Under the pieces are notes generated by a model, which saw only the letters and a program-made list of their open reading frames with translations, searched no databases and was not told where the DNA came from. Made by a program: the position numbers and the translations under genes. This document shows positions 1 to 5,857 of a DNA stretch of 11,156 nucleotides, in pieces; position 1 is the first letter of the stretch, and the number at the start of each line of letters is the position of its first letter. Source of the DNA: an uncultured Bacillota bacterium (GTDB lineage Bacteria > Bacillota_A > Clostridia > Peptostreptococcales > Anaerovoracaceae); the NCBI GenBank assembly GCA_946628525.1, contig CAMOWO010000014.1, forward strand, positions 1 through 11,156, written 5' to 3'.

Positions 1-198
1 TGCTCTTACGGCATTTGCCATCTGGCCTGTTGTCTTTCGTTCTTCCGGTGAAAGCTTGCCCATTCCTCTGAGGATCTCAGTAAGCTTGCCCTTCTTACCG
101 AGGACTTTGACACGGATCTCATCCACCTGTGCCTTGGTATCTACTTCCTGCAGTCTGGCTTTCGCTTCTTCTAAAATGTTGTTTAACTGAGTTTGCAT
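1..198 (-). CDS. pheS: Phenylalanyl-tRNA synthetase alpha subunit, N-terminal part (runs off the window)
   Basis: Only the first 66 codons are present; the gene continues past the left edge. I read it by hand: it opens MQTQLNNILEEAKARLQEVD and contains RVKVLGKKGKLTEILRGMGK and SPEERKTTGQMANAVR. This matches the conserved N-terminal coiled-coil arm of bacterial PheS, including the hallmark V/YLGKKGxLTxxLKxMGxLSxEER region. In the family this arm contacts tRNA-Phe, and the alpha subunit carries the class II catalytic core, working as an (alpha-beta)2 enzyme that charges tRNA-Phe. The ATG is preceded by GAGGT at 6 bases spacing. That site overlaps the stop codon of the upstream methyltransferase gene, so the two are cotranscribed and probably translationally coupled. 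A pheT gene would be expected next but is outside the window. No T-box leader is seen. Identification is confident despite the truncation. Confidence 0.93.
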   Translation of the reverse strand, partial: MQTQLNNILEEAKARLQEVDTKAQVDEIRVKVLGKKGKLTEILRGMGKLSPEERKTTGQMANAVRA

Positions 199-202
199 AT
201 TT

Positions 203-979
203 CTACCTCACATTGTTTTTTTGTGACTCATACATGATGATTCCGGCAGCCACAGCCGCATTGAGTGATTCTATGGCGCCTGCCATAGGTATCTTTATCT
301 TCAGGTCTGCGTGGTCGATAAGATTTCTGCTCACGCCTTGTCCTTCGTTGCCTATAATGATCACATGACCTTCTTCGTACGCCGCATCGCGATAATCGAT
401 CGCCTCTTCCAAAGCAGTGACGTATATCTTCCTTCCGGCCTGTGCACATCCCGACAGCAGGGTCTCTTCCTCCACCCCGCAAGGGAGTTTCATCCTGAAA
501 ACGGAGCCGGCCGCCGCCCTCACCACCTTCGGGGAGTAGACATCCGCGCATCCTTTGAGGAGGATGACGGCTGCGAATCCTGCAGCCTCTGCCGTCCGTA
601 TCATCGTTCCAAGATTTCCCGGGTCCTGGATCCTGTCGAGGACCAGAAGCCTGTCATGTCCTGTCAGGAGCCGGTGTATATCTTCCTCGCCGATTTCTCT
701 CTGTCTGGCTTCGGCGATGACCCCCTGGGAGGTCTCCGTATCCGAAAGCGCCTTGAAAAGATCAGGGCTCAGGATCCTGGTGATCTCTTCGGGAAAGGAT
801 GCCGCGTCGGCTTCGTCCGTGACGAAGATCCTCTGCAAAGGCACATCCATATCCAAAGCATCCTTAAGAGGCTTCACTCCTTCTATGAGATAAAGCCCCA
901 TCTGGTCTCGATATTTTCGCTTCGTAAGTTTGAGCGCTTTTTTGTACTCCGGGTTGTCTCTCGATGTGATTCTCTTCAT
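203..979 (-). CDS. TrmH/SpoU-family 23S rRNA 2'-O-ribose methyltransferase, RlmP (YsgA)-like
   Basis: A 258-residue SPOUT-class enzyme that uses S-adenosylmethionine to methylate a ribose 2'-OH in RNA. Residues 1-100 form the N-terminal substrate-binding domain (ITSRDNPEYK, LIEGVKPLKDAL). The three SpoU motifs follow: motif 1 at 116-134 (DPGNLGTMIRTAEAAG with the catalytic Arg), motif 2 at 207-221 (IIIGNEGQGVS) and motif 3 at 230-247 (IPMAGAIESLNAAVAAGI). The last two form the knotted cofactor site. Length is typical. In Bacillus the gene directly upstream of pheS is ysgA, whose product RlmP modifies the A-loop of 23S rRNA; the shared neighbourhood makes that the best guess. RlmB or another SpoU paralogue cannot be excluded from sequence alone. 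The ATG is preceded by a weak TAAGG only 3 bases away, with no better start. It is separated from ftsZ by a terminator and is probably transcribed with pheS. Confidence 0.9.
   Translation of the reverse strand: MKRITSRDNPEYKKALKLTKRKYRDQMGLYLIEGVKPLKDALDMDVPLQRIFVTDEADAASFPEEITRILSPDLFKALSDTETSQGVIAEARQREIGEEDIHRLLTGHDRLLVLDRIQDPGNLGTMIRTAEAAGFAAVILLKGCADVYSPKVVRAAAGSVFRMKLPCGVEEETLLSGCAQAGRKIYVTALEEAIDYRDAAYEEGHVIIIGNEGQGVSRNLIDHADLKIKIPMAGAIESLNAAVAAGIIMYESQKNNVR
205..209 (-). promoter_or_regulatory. Ribosome binding site of pheS, overlapping the upstream stop codon
   Basis: On the minus strand GAGGT lies 6 bases before the pheS ATG. Its last base is the first base of the TAG stop codon (203-205) of the methyltransferase gene. 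A ribosome finishing the first gene therefore sits on the initiation site of pheS, the usual arrangement for translational coupling. Confidence 0.75.
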
Positions 980-993
980 GGACCTTAACTTAC

Positions 994-1033
994 AGAAGCC
1001 GGCTGCACAGGTCTTCCCTGTCCTGCGGCTTCT
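994..1033 (-). other. Imperfect hairpin in the leader of the methyltransferase-pheS mRNA
   Basis: AGAAGCC (994-1000) pairs with GGCTTCT (1027-1033). Further in, ACAGG (1007-1011) pairs with CCTGT (1017-1021) around a 5-base loop. An internal loop separates the two stems. The structure ends about 8 bases before the weak ribosome binding site (983-986) and would fill most of a short leader if the candidate promoter at 1048-1077 is used. No U-run follows in transcription direction, so it is not a terminator. A role in mRNA stability or translation is possible, but only the base pairing is seen. Confidence 0.45.
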
Positions 1034-1047
1034 CCGAAACCCCGTTC

Positions 1048-1077
1048 ATCATACAAAAACGGAATTTCCTATGTTAT
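1048..1077 (-). promoter_or_regulatory. Candidate sigma-A promoter for the methyltransferase-pheS unit
   Basis: On the minus strand ATAACA (1072-1077, 4 of 6 matches to TTGACA) is followed after 18 bases by TATGAT (1048-1053, 5 of 6 matches to TATAAT). It starts immediately after the terminator stem that follows ftsZ and would give a leader of about 60 bases. The -35 match is mediocre, so this is a plausible rather than firm call. Confidence 0.4.
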
Positions 1078-1079
1078 AA

Positions 1080-1110
1080 ACAATAGCCGGTTATAAAAAC
1101 CGGCTATTGT
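1080..1110 (-). terminator. Hairpin terminator after ftsZ
   Basis: A perfect 13-base-pair inverted repeat: ACAATAGCCGGTT (1080-1092) and AACCGGCTATTGT (1098-1110), around a 5-base loop. It begins 27 bases after the ftsZ stop codon. In the minus-strand transcript the stem is followed by a short, broken U-run (UUUAUAA counting the last stem base), so termination may be less than complete. It marks the end of the dcw operon and separates it from the methyltransferase-pheS unit. Confidence 0.75.
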
Positions 1111-1137
1111 ACTGCTTCGTTTTCGTTCTCTACGTAC

Positions 1138-2235
1138 CTATTTGAGGAAAGACGGAACGTCGATGCCGCTGATGCCGCCGCCGAACGGACTCTCTACTTT
1201 TGGCTCTGCCGGCTTCTCTTCAAATCCTGCAGCTTCCGTAGATTTCTTAGGGAGCACAGGGTCTATGAGACCTGCTGCCGGTGATTTCTCAAATCCGGCT
1301 GCAATGACTGTAACAGCGATCTCATCGGTAAGGTCTTCCTTGACAGATGCACCCAGGATGATGATGGCATTGCTGTCAGCCTCATCGCTGATCCTTGTAG
1401 CGACCTTATCCACATCCAGCATGGTAAGATCTCTTCCGCCTGTGATGTTGACAAGAACGGCTCTTGCTCCTGAGATCTTCGTCTCAAGCAGCGGGCTGTC
1501 CACAGCTGATGTAACAGCTTCCTCCAGCCTGTTCTCGCCCTTGCCGTGGCCGACTCCCATGTGGACGATTCCTCTGTCCTTCATGATGGTGGTCACATCT
1601 GCGAAATCAAGATTGATCAGTGCATCATCTACGATGATATCTGAAATACCCTGGACGCCCTGCTTGAGTACTTCGTCTGCAAGCTCGAATGCTTCCATAA
1701 GGGATGTCTGTTCCTGAACCGTCTCAAGAAGTTTATCATTCGGTACGACAACAAGGGAGTCCACATACTTCTTGAGGAATTTGATACCGAGATCCGCATG
1801 CTCGCTTCTCTTCTTACCTTCGAATCTGAACGGCTTCGTCACGACACCTACCGTGAGTACGCCCATATCCTTGGCAATCTTCGCGATGATCGGAGCTGCA
1901 CCCGTACCAGTGCCGCCGCCCATACCGCATGTAATGAATACCATGTCGGATCCTGCAATGTATTTCTCCAGATCTTCAAGGCTCTCCTCGGCTGACTTCT
2001 GTCCTACCTCCGGATTGCCACCTGCTCCAAGTCCCTTCGTGAGTTTCTCCCCGATCTGGATCTTCGTCTCGGCCTTACTTCTTGCCAGGGCCTGCTTATC
2101 TGTATTGACAGCTATGAAAGTAACGCCCTTCATGCCGCCATCTATCATTCTGTTGACAGCGTTACATCCACCGCCGCCTACTCCTATTACTTTGATTTCC
2201 TGTATATTCGACTGAGTCGTCTCGAATGTTAACAT
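1138..2235 (-). CDS. ftsZ: Cell division GTPase FtsZ
   Basis: A tubulin-like GTPase that polymerises at mid-cell into the ring that positions septal wall synthesis. Starting at MLTFETT, the protein has 365 residues. Visible features are the N-terminal nucleotide-binding loop [10 protein letters not shown] (18-27), the tubulin signature GGGTGTG (106-112), RFEGKKR (137-143), and the T7 catalytic loop NLDFADV (208-214), whose Asp residues complete the GTPase site of the neighbouring subunit. A short acidic, proline-containing linker (about 318-352) precedes the C-terminal peptide GIDVPSFLK (357-365) that binds partners such as SepF or FtsA. An in-frame ATG at 2283 would add 16 residues ([10 protein letters not shown]...), but it lies within the promoter -10 element, lacks a ribosome binding site and adds nothing FtsZ-like; GGGGAGG lies 10 bases before the chosen ATG. 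It is the last dcw gene, with its own promoter and a terminator after it. Confidence 0.97.
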   Translation of the reverse strand: MLTFETTQSNIQEIKVIGVGGGGCNAVNRMIDGGMKGVTFIAVNTDKQALARSKAETKIQIGEKLTKGLGAGGNPEVGQKSAEESLEDLEKYIAGSDMVFITCGMGGGTGTGAAPIIAKIAKDMGVLTVGVVTKPFRFEGKKRSEHADLGIKFLKKYVDSLVVVPNDKLLETVQEQTSLMEAFELADEVLKQGVQGISDIIVDDALINLDFADVTTIMKDRGIVHMGVGHGKGENRLEEAVTSAVDSPLLETKISGARAVLVNITGGRDLTMLDVDKVATRISDEADSNAIIILGASVKEDLTDEIAVTVIAAGFEKSPAAGLIDPVLPKKSTEAAGFEEKPAEPKVESPFGGGISGIDVPSFLK

Positions 2236-2245
2236 ATAAGTAGTA

Positions 2246-2252
2246 CCTCCCC
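2246..2252 (-). promoter_or_regulatory. Strong ribosome binding site of ftsZ (decides the start)
   Basis: GGGGAGG on the minus strand lies 10 bases before the ATG at 2233-2235. It is among the strongest Shine-Dalgarno matches in the window, which fits the high FtsZ demand of the cell. A small GGG/CCC hairpin (2255-2264) lies just upstream and does not cover it. Confidence 0.8.
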
Positions 2253-2281
2253 TTGGGTTTACCCTATTTTTTCTACCACAC

Positions 2282-2310
2282 ATTGTATCACAATAAATTT
2301 ATTCAGTAAA
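2282..2310 (-). promoter_or_regulatory. Sigma-A-type promoter for ftsZ, overlapping the end of divIB
   Basis: On the minus strand TTTACT (2305-2310, 4 of 6 matches to TTGACA) is followed after exactly 17 bases by TACAAT (2282-2287, 5 of 6). The -10 is preceded by TGA, giving the extended -10 form TGn. The -35 lies inside the last codons of divIB and the spacer covers its stop codon. It would give a leader of about 40 bases before ftsZ, allowing ftsZ to be made in excess of the upstream operon genes. Confidence 0.65.
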
Positions 2311-2343
2311 GGAACAATAGTTATCTCCACTAACAATAATTGT
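2282..2343. repeat. Cluster of ACAAT/ATTGT inverted repeats around the ftsZ promoter
   Basis: Two perfect 5-base inverted repeats occur: ATTGT-ATC-ACAAT (2282-2294), covering the -10 element, and ACAAT-A-ATTGT (2333-2343), inside the end of divIB. A lone ACAAT half-site lies between them at 2314-2318. They could be operator half-sites or chance in AT-rich DNA; I recognise no specific regulator. Confidence 0.35.
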
Positions 2344-3504
2344 ACCTTTTTTCTTGCCTTTCTGGTAAAGATCGTATACGACCGTCTTAAGTGTGCCCGA
2401 CTCGATGGCATCCATGACGTTATCGTAGGATCCTTTCACCTTCAGCTTGCCAAAAACAGTGGCTTTGACCCTGCCGTCGGTGATTTCTATGCTCTTGAGG
2501 AACATGTCGTTTTCGTCCAGCGACGCGATGAGGGCAAGGGCCTTATCAAACCCCTTATCATCCCTTAGTTTGATCTTATTCCCTCGCTGAGAATCGATCG
2601 GCTCGAATCCGAACAGCAGCGGGATCTCCTTTTGCTCCTTCGAGACATCGATGACCCTGCCGGAATTGTCCACTACGGTGAACTTCTCGCCGCCTTTGAT
2701 CTGAGCCAGCCCCGATCGTTCCGTCACGGTGACGATGATCTTGTCCGGGAGTTTTCTCGAAAGCTTCACGTCCTGCACGTAAAGGTTCTCCTTGATCTTG
2801 CCCTTCTCCATGAAGAAATGGATGTCAAAGATGTTTTCCCCTTTCTTGATCTCCGTTCCCTTGAGGATCTCTTCCTTCGACAGCAGGTCGTTTCCTGTGA
2901 CGGTGACCTTGGTCACTGTGAAATAGTCGAGGTGCATCACGGCAAACAGCGCAGCGATAAGACCCATCACGATGAGGATGCGCAAAAGATAATTCTTGCT
3001 CTTCTTTCTCTTCTTCCTCTTCTTGTGGCTTCTCCCTGCGTTCTTTGCCTTCGGTTTTTCAGGTTTCTTAGGCTTTTCGGGCTTTTCAGGTTCCTCCGCC
3101 TTCTCAGGTTTCTCCTCCTCCGACTGCACTTCCTCCGGTTCCGGCTGCTTTTCCTCCGGCTCTTCCTGTGAAGTTTCAGGGGCTTTTTCCGGCTTCTTTT
3201 CTTTCTTTTTGCCCCATTTCCACCAGCGCTTTTTCTCCGGCTTCTTTTCAGGTTCCTTCTCAGGCTCCTCTTCCGGCGTCTTCTCCGGCTCCTCCTGTGA
3301 AGCCTCTGCCTCCGGGCTCTCCGGTTCCTCCACAGTCTCCGGGATCTCCTGAGGCTCCGGCTCCTGCAAAGGTTCCTGCGAGTCTTGCGCCTTTGCGGCT
3401 TCCTCCGCTGCCGGTTTCGTCTCCTTGACCTGCTCCTGTTCGCCCTCCTGTATATTCTCTTGTTTCTGCTCCTTCAAAGGAGTCTCGAGATCTTTTTCGG
3501 ACAA
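2299..3504 (-). CDS. divIB: Cell division protein DivIB/FtsQ with long charged cytoplasmic tail
   Basis: A single-pass membrane scaffold that joins FtsL and DivIC and regulates FtsW-PBP septal synthesis. Counting from the TTG start (401 residues): a cytoplasmic tail of about 171 residues, extremely rich in Glu, Pro and Lys with an embedded RWWKW patch (93-97) and a basic end (SHKKRKKRKKSK); a membrane helix (172-192); a POTRA domain (about 195-263, VTGNDLLSKEEI...GENIF...LPDKIIVTVTER); then the beta domain to the C-terminus. The extracellular part is standard, but the tail makes the protein much longer than the roughly 260 residues usual in Bacillus. The first possible start, GTG at 3511-3513, is itself part of the Shine-Dalgarno sequence AGAGGTG; TTG at 3502-3504 has that site 6 bases upstream and is preferred, shortening the protein by 3 residues. 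murG ends 14 bases upstream. The last 15 codons are AT-rich and overlap the ftsZ promoter. Confidence 0.9.
   Translation of the reverse strand: MSEKDLETPLKEQKQENIQEGEQEQVKETKPAAEEAAKAQDSQEPLQEPEPQEIPETVEEPESPEAEASQEEPEKTPEEEPEKEPEKKPEKKRWWKWGKKKEKKPEKAPETSQEEPEEKQPEPEEVQSEEEKPEKAEEPEKPEKPKKPEKPKAKNAGRSHKKRKKRKKSKNYLLRILIVMGLIAALFAVMHLDYFTVTKVTVTGNDLLSKEEILKGTEIKKGENIFDIHFFMEKGKIKENLYVQDVKLSRKLPDKIIVTVTERSGLAQIKGGEKFTVVDNSGRVIDVSKEQKEIPLLFGFEPIDSQRGNKIKLRDDKGFDKALALIASLDENDMFLKSIEITDGRVKATVFGKLKVKGSYDNVMDAIESGTLKTVVYDLYQKGKKKGTIIVSGDNYCSFTE
3049..3396 (-). repeat. Degenerate Glu-Pro-Lys coding repeats in divIB
   Basis: The cytoplasmic tail of DivIB is encoded by many imperfect, in-frame copies of Pro-Glu-Lys, Pro-Glu-Glu and Glu-Pro-Glu units, for example EPEKPEKPKKPEKPK at the low-coordinate end and EEEPEKEPEKKPEKK mid-way. 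At DNA level these are short degenerate tandem units of CCN-GAR-AAR, probably grown by slippage. Repeat number may differ between strains. Confidence 0.7.
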
Positions 3505-3510
3505 GAGTTT

Positions 3511-3517
3511 CACCTCT
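3511..3517 (-). promoter_or_regulatory. Ribosome binding site of divIB that decides its start
   Basis: AGAGGTG on the minus strand lies between the murG stop (TAA at 3519-3521) and the divIB coding region. Its last three bases read as an in-frame GTG, but that codon would have no Shine-Dalgarno site upstream. The TTG 6 bases downstream is correctly spaced, so this is better read as the binding site. Confidence 0.65.
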
Positions 3518-3518
3518 G

Positions 3519-4619
3519 TTATCTAAGTTCTTCTATGTTGTCGCAGATGGTCTTCACAGCATCCTCCGTTGCGCAGGATCTGCTCTTGACCGCCATATCT
3601 GCAAGTCCTTCCTTGTTCTCCATCATATAGGCGATGGTTTCCATGAGTTTCTCATTGGTGAGATCTTTTTCTTCAATGACATCGGCACCGCCTTTTTCTG
3701 CTACGGCTCTGGCATTGAAATACTGATGATTACCGGTGGCTGCCGGGAACGGTATGAAGATGGCCGGTCTTCCGCAGACCGTCACTTCCGCCACGGTAAG
3801 AGCCCCGCTCCTGCTGACCACAAGGTCGGCGGAGTTGATATAATCCGGCATGTTGTCGATATACTCCAGGATCCTGATGTTATCCTGGATCTCCACGCCG
3901 GTCTCCTTCAGTTCATCCGTAACGGCGTGGTAGTAGTTGCGTCCTGTGGCGAGGCAGATCTTCACGTGTTCGTGACCGTTGTACTTCTCGATCACGGACA
4001 TCATAGCCTTGTTGATCCTGCCGGCTCCCTGGCTTCCGCCGAAGGCCAGAAGGACGAAATCCTCTTCGTCAAATCCCAGCTTCTTTCTCGCTTCATCTCT
4101 GTCCACTTCCAGGAAAGCCGCTCTCACGGGATTTCCCGTAACGACGTGCTTCTCAGGGTGCTTGAAATACTCCCCGGCCTCCTCGAAGCCCAGGAACATC
4201 TTGCTGGCGTGTTTCTCTCCCATCTTGTTAGTAACGCCCGGGAATGCATTCTGCTCGTGGATGTAGGATGGGATCCCCAGCTTATACGCATTTCCGACGA
4301 TCGGGGCACTGGCATAACCGCCGGTCCCCACGACGAAATCCGGCTTGAAATCCGCCATGACTTTTTTCGCTTCTTTATTGGCATCCCGGAGGACCTTCAT
4401 GGTTTTGAAGTTCCTCATCAGGTGCTTTCTGTCAAATCCCTGTACCGGGATCAGTCTTATATCGTATCCGTTTGCAGGAACAAGGGTCTTCTCCAGCCCC
4501 CTCTCCGCTCCCACGAAAAGGATCTCTGCATCGGGGTAACGTCTTCTGATTTCGTCTGCGATGGCGATAGCGGGATAGATATGACCGCCCGTTCCGCCTC
4601 CTGTCATAATCACTCTCAT
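3519..4619 (-). CDS. murG: MurG, UDP-GlcNAc:lipid I GlcNAc transferase (lipid II synthesis)
   Basis: A peripheral membrane GT-B glycosyltransferase that adds GlcNAc from UDP-GlcNAc to lipid I on the cytoplasmic face, making lipid II. The 366 residues match the family length. Visible motifs: the N-terminal glycine-rich loop GGGTGGHIYPA (7-17), GTGGYAS (98-104), the HEQN motif (121-124), TGNPVR (161-166), the inter-domain loop GGSQGA (194-199), and the UDP-GlcNAc site spanning SRSGALTVAE (269-278) to PFPAATGNHQYFNA (290-303). The ATG overlaps the ftsW stop in an ATGA (4616-4619) and has AAAGG 8 bases upstream, so its translation is coupled to ftsW. It follows mraY and murD functionally, consuming the MraY product and supplying FtsW. 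No substitutions are seen in key motifs. Confidence 0.97.
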   Translation of the reverse strand: MRVIMTGGGTGGHIYPAIAIADEIRRRYPDAEILFVGAERGLEKTLVPANGYDIRLIPVQGFDRKHLMRNFKTMKVLRDANKEAKKVMADFKPDFVVGTGGYASAPIVGNAYKLGIPSYIHEQNAFPGVTNKMGEKHASKMFLGFEEAGEYFKHPEKHVVTGNPVRAAFLEVDRDEARKKLGFDEEDFVLLAFGGSQGAGRINKAMMSVIEKYNGHEHVKICLATGRNYYHAVTDELKETGVEIQDNIRILEYIDNMPDYINSADLVVSRSGALTVAEVTVCGRPAIFIPFPAATGNHQYFNARAVAEKGGADVIEEKDLTNEKLMETIAYMMENKEGLADMAVKSRSCATEDAVKTICDNIEELR

Positions 4620-5857
4620 TCTTCAGACCTTTCTTTCTCTACAGGTTCCGATGGCTTCGCGCTGCGGGATATGTTCACAAGAATACCCGCACCAAACATG
4701 AACAGCAATATAGCATTACCGCCGTAACTGATGAACGGCAGGTTGATACCCGTTGCAGGCATTGACGAAGTAACGACTGCCACATTCAGTATCACCTGGA
4801 TGGCTACCATCAGGACGATACCGGATGCCAGCAGCACCCCGAACTGATCTCTGGCGTGGATCGCCACGTGGGCTCCTCTCCAGAGGAATGCGCTGTACAG
4901 AAGCATCAGACCCATGATGCCCACAAGTCCCAGTTCCTCCCCGATGATGGCGAGGATGAAATCGTTCTGCGGCTCCGGAAGATACAGGTTCTTCATGACG
5001 CTCTCTCCCAGCCCTTTGCCGAAGAGCCCGCCGGAACCCAGTGCCAGCAGGGACTGTACCACCTGATATCCATCTCCCAAAGGATCCGCGAAAGGATCCA
5101 GAAAGCTGGCGAATCGCCCATACCAGTACGTATGCCGCAGCACCGTAGTGAGTGTCATGACCCCCGCAAAAGCGGCCCCGAATGCCAGGACGATATATTT
5201 CTTATGAAGCCCTGCTACGATGAGCATGCAGCCCATGATGCCCACTACTGTCAGCGCTGTCGAAAGGTTCGGCTGCTTGACGATGAGTCCCGCATAGACT
5301 AGGCCGATGCCGACGATGGGCAGAACGCCCCGAAACAGGGAATCGATCCTGTCCGGCTTCTCGCCCAGATACCACGCCGTGAACATGATGGCGCACATCT
5401 TCGTGATCTCACCCGGCATGATGGTGATCGGCCCCAGGCCCAGCCATCTCGTGGCGTTGTTATACGTCACACCGAGCGGCGTGAAGAGCAGCAGCAGAAG
5501 GACCAGCGCGCCGATGGCCGCCCAAGGTGCCACCTTCTTATAAAAACGATAGTCGATCACCGCCCCGGCGCAGAATGCGCCCACGCCTCCGACCAGCCAG
5601 ATGCCGTGCCTTATCAGATAGTAGTAAGGCGTCCCGTACCTGCTGATGGAGTAGTAGTAACTTGCGCTGAAGATCATGATCAGCCCGAAAATAGCCAGCG
5701 CCGCAGTAAACAGCACCAGAAGGAAATCCGTGGATCCTCCCTTGGCCACAAGCTTGTTTATGATAGGAATATTCAGATTTATATTCCTTTTCTTTTTCTT
5801 CGCTGCCTTCCTCGAGGCGGTCCGGCCTCTTACGGAAGTGTTACTGCCTGTTGCCAC
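4616..5857 (-). CDS. ftsW: FtsW, SEDS-family septal peptidoglycan glycosyltransferase
   Basis: A polytopic membrane protein of 413 residues that polymerises lipid II into glycan strands with its partner class B PBP. About ten hydrophobic segments follow a basic N-terminal tail (RKAAKKKKR, 16-24). SEDS marks: NNATRWLGLG (133-142) followed by PGEITK (148-153); the FLDPFADP...GDGYQ loop (252-265); LPEPQNDFILAIIGEELG (293-310), whose D299 aligns with the Asp reported as catalytic in SEDS enzymes; and SSMPATGINLPFISYGG (364-380). Where many homologues have QPSE, this protein has MPGE (147-150). The start is GTG, with GAGGA 8 bases upstream (5866-5870) inside murD, giving a 17-base overlap with murD. 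The sporulation paralogue SpoVE sits at the same place in spore formers and cannot be fully excluded, but the context with divIB and ftsZ favours FtsW. Confidence 0.94.
   Translation of the reverse strand: MATGSNTSVRGRTASRKAAKKKKRNINLNIPIINKLVAKGGSTDFLLVLFTAALAIFGLIMIFSASYYYSISRYGTPYYYLIRHGIWLVGGVGAFCAGAVIDYRFYKKVAPWAAIGALVLLLLLFTPLGVTYNNATRWLGLGPITIMPGEITKMCAIMFTAWYLGEKPDRIDSLFRGVLPIVGIGLVYAGLIVKQPNLSTALTVVGIMGCMLIVAGLHKKYIVLAFGAAFAGVMTLTTVLRHTYWYGRFASFLDPFADPLGDGYQVVQSLLALGSGGLFGKGLGESVMKNLYLPEPQNDFILAIIGEELGLVGIMGLMLLYSAFLWRGAHVAIHARDQFGVLLASGIVLMVAIQVILNVAVVTSSMPATGINLPFISYGGNAILLFMFGAGILVNISRSAKPSEPVEKERSEE

Noticed and set aside
311..988. 225-codon open frame on the plus strand opposite the methyltransferase gene
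   Set aside because: Antisense to a gene with all three SpoU motifs; its own translation shows no domain and has no ribosome binding site.
980..1079. T-box riboswitch upstream of the pheS operon
   Set aside because: The space is only about 100 bases, no T-box sequence or Stem I specifier arrangement is visible, and no antiterminator/terminator pair with a U-run precedes the methyltransferase gene.
2996..3352. Ser/Phe/Gly-rich frames on the plus strand opposite the DivIB tail
   Set aside because: Their repetitive composition simply mirrors the Glu-Pro-Lys repeats of divIB on the other strand.
3049..3396. Possible CRISPR-like or tandem non-coding repeat array
   Set aside because: The repeats are short, degenerate, stay in the divIB reading frame and have no regular spacers; they are coding low-complexity sequence.
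3726..4727. 333-codon open frame on the plus strand opposite murG
   Set aside because: It lies fully antisense to a complete, motif-intact murG and the end of ftsW, lacks a ribosome binding site, and its product is rich in His, Arg and Asp without any recognisable domain. It is the mirror of the codon bias of the real genes.
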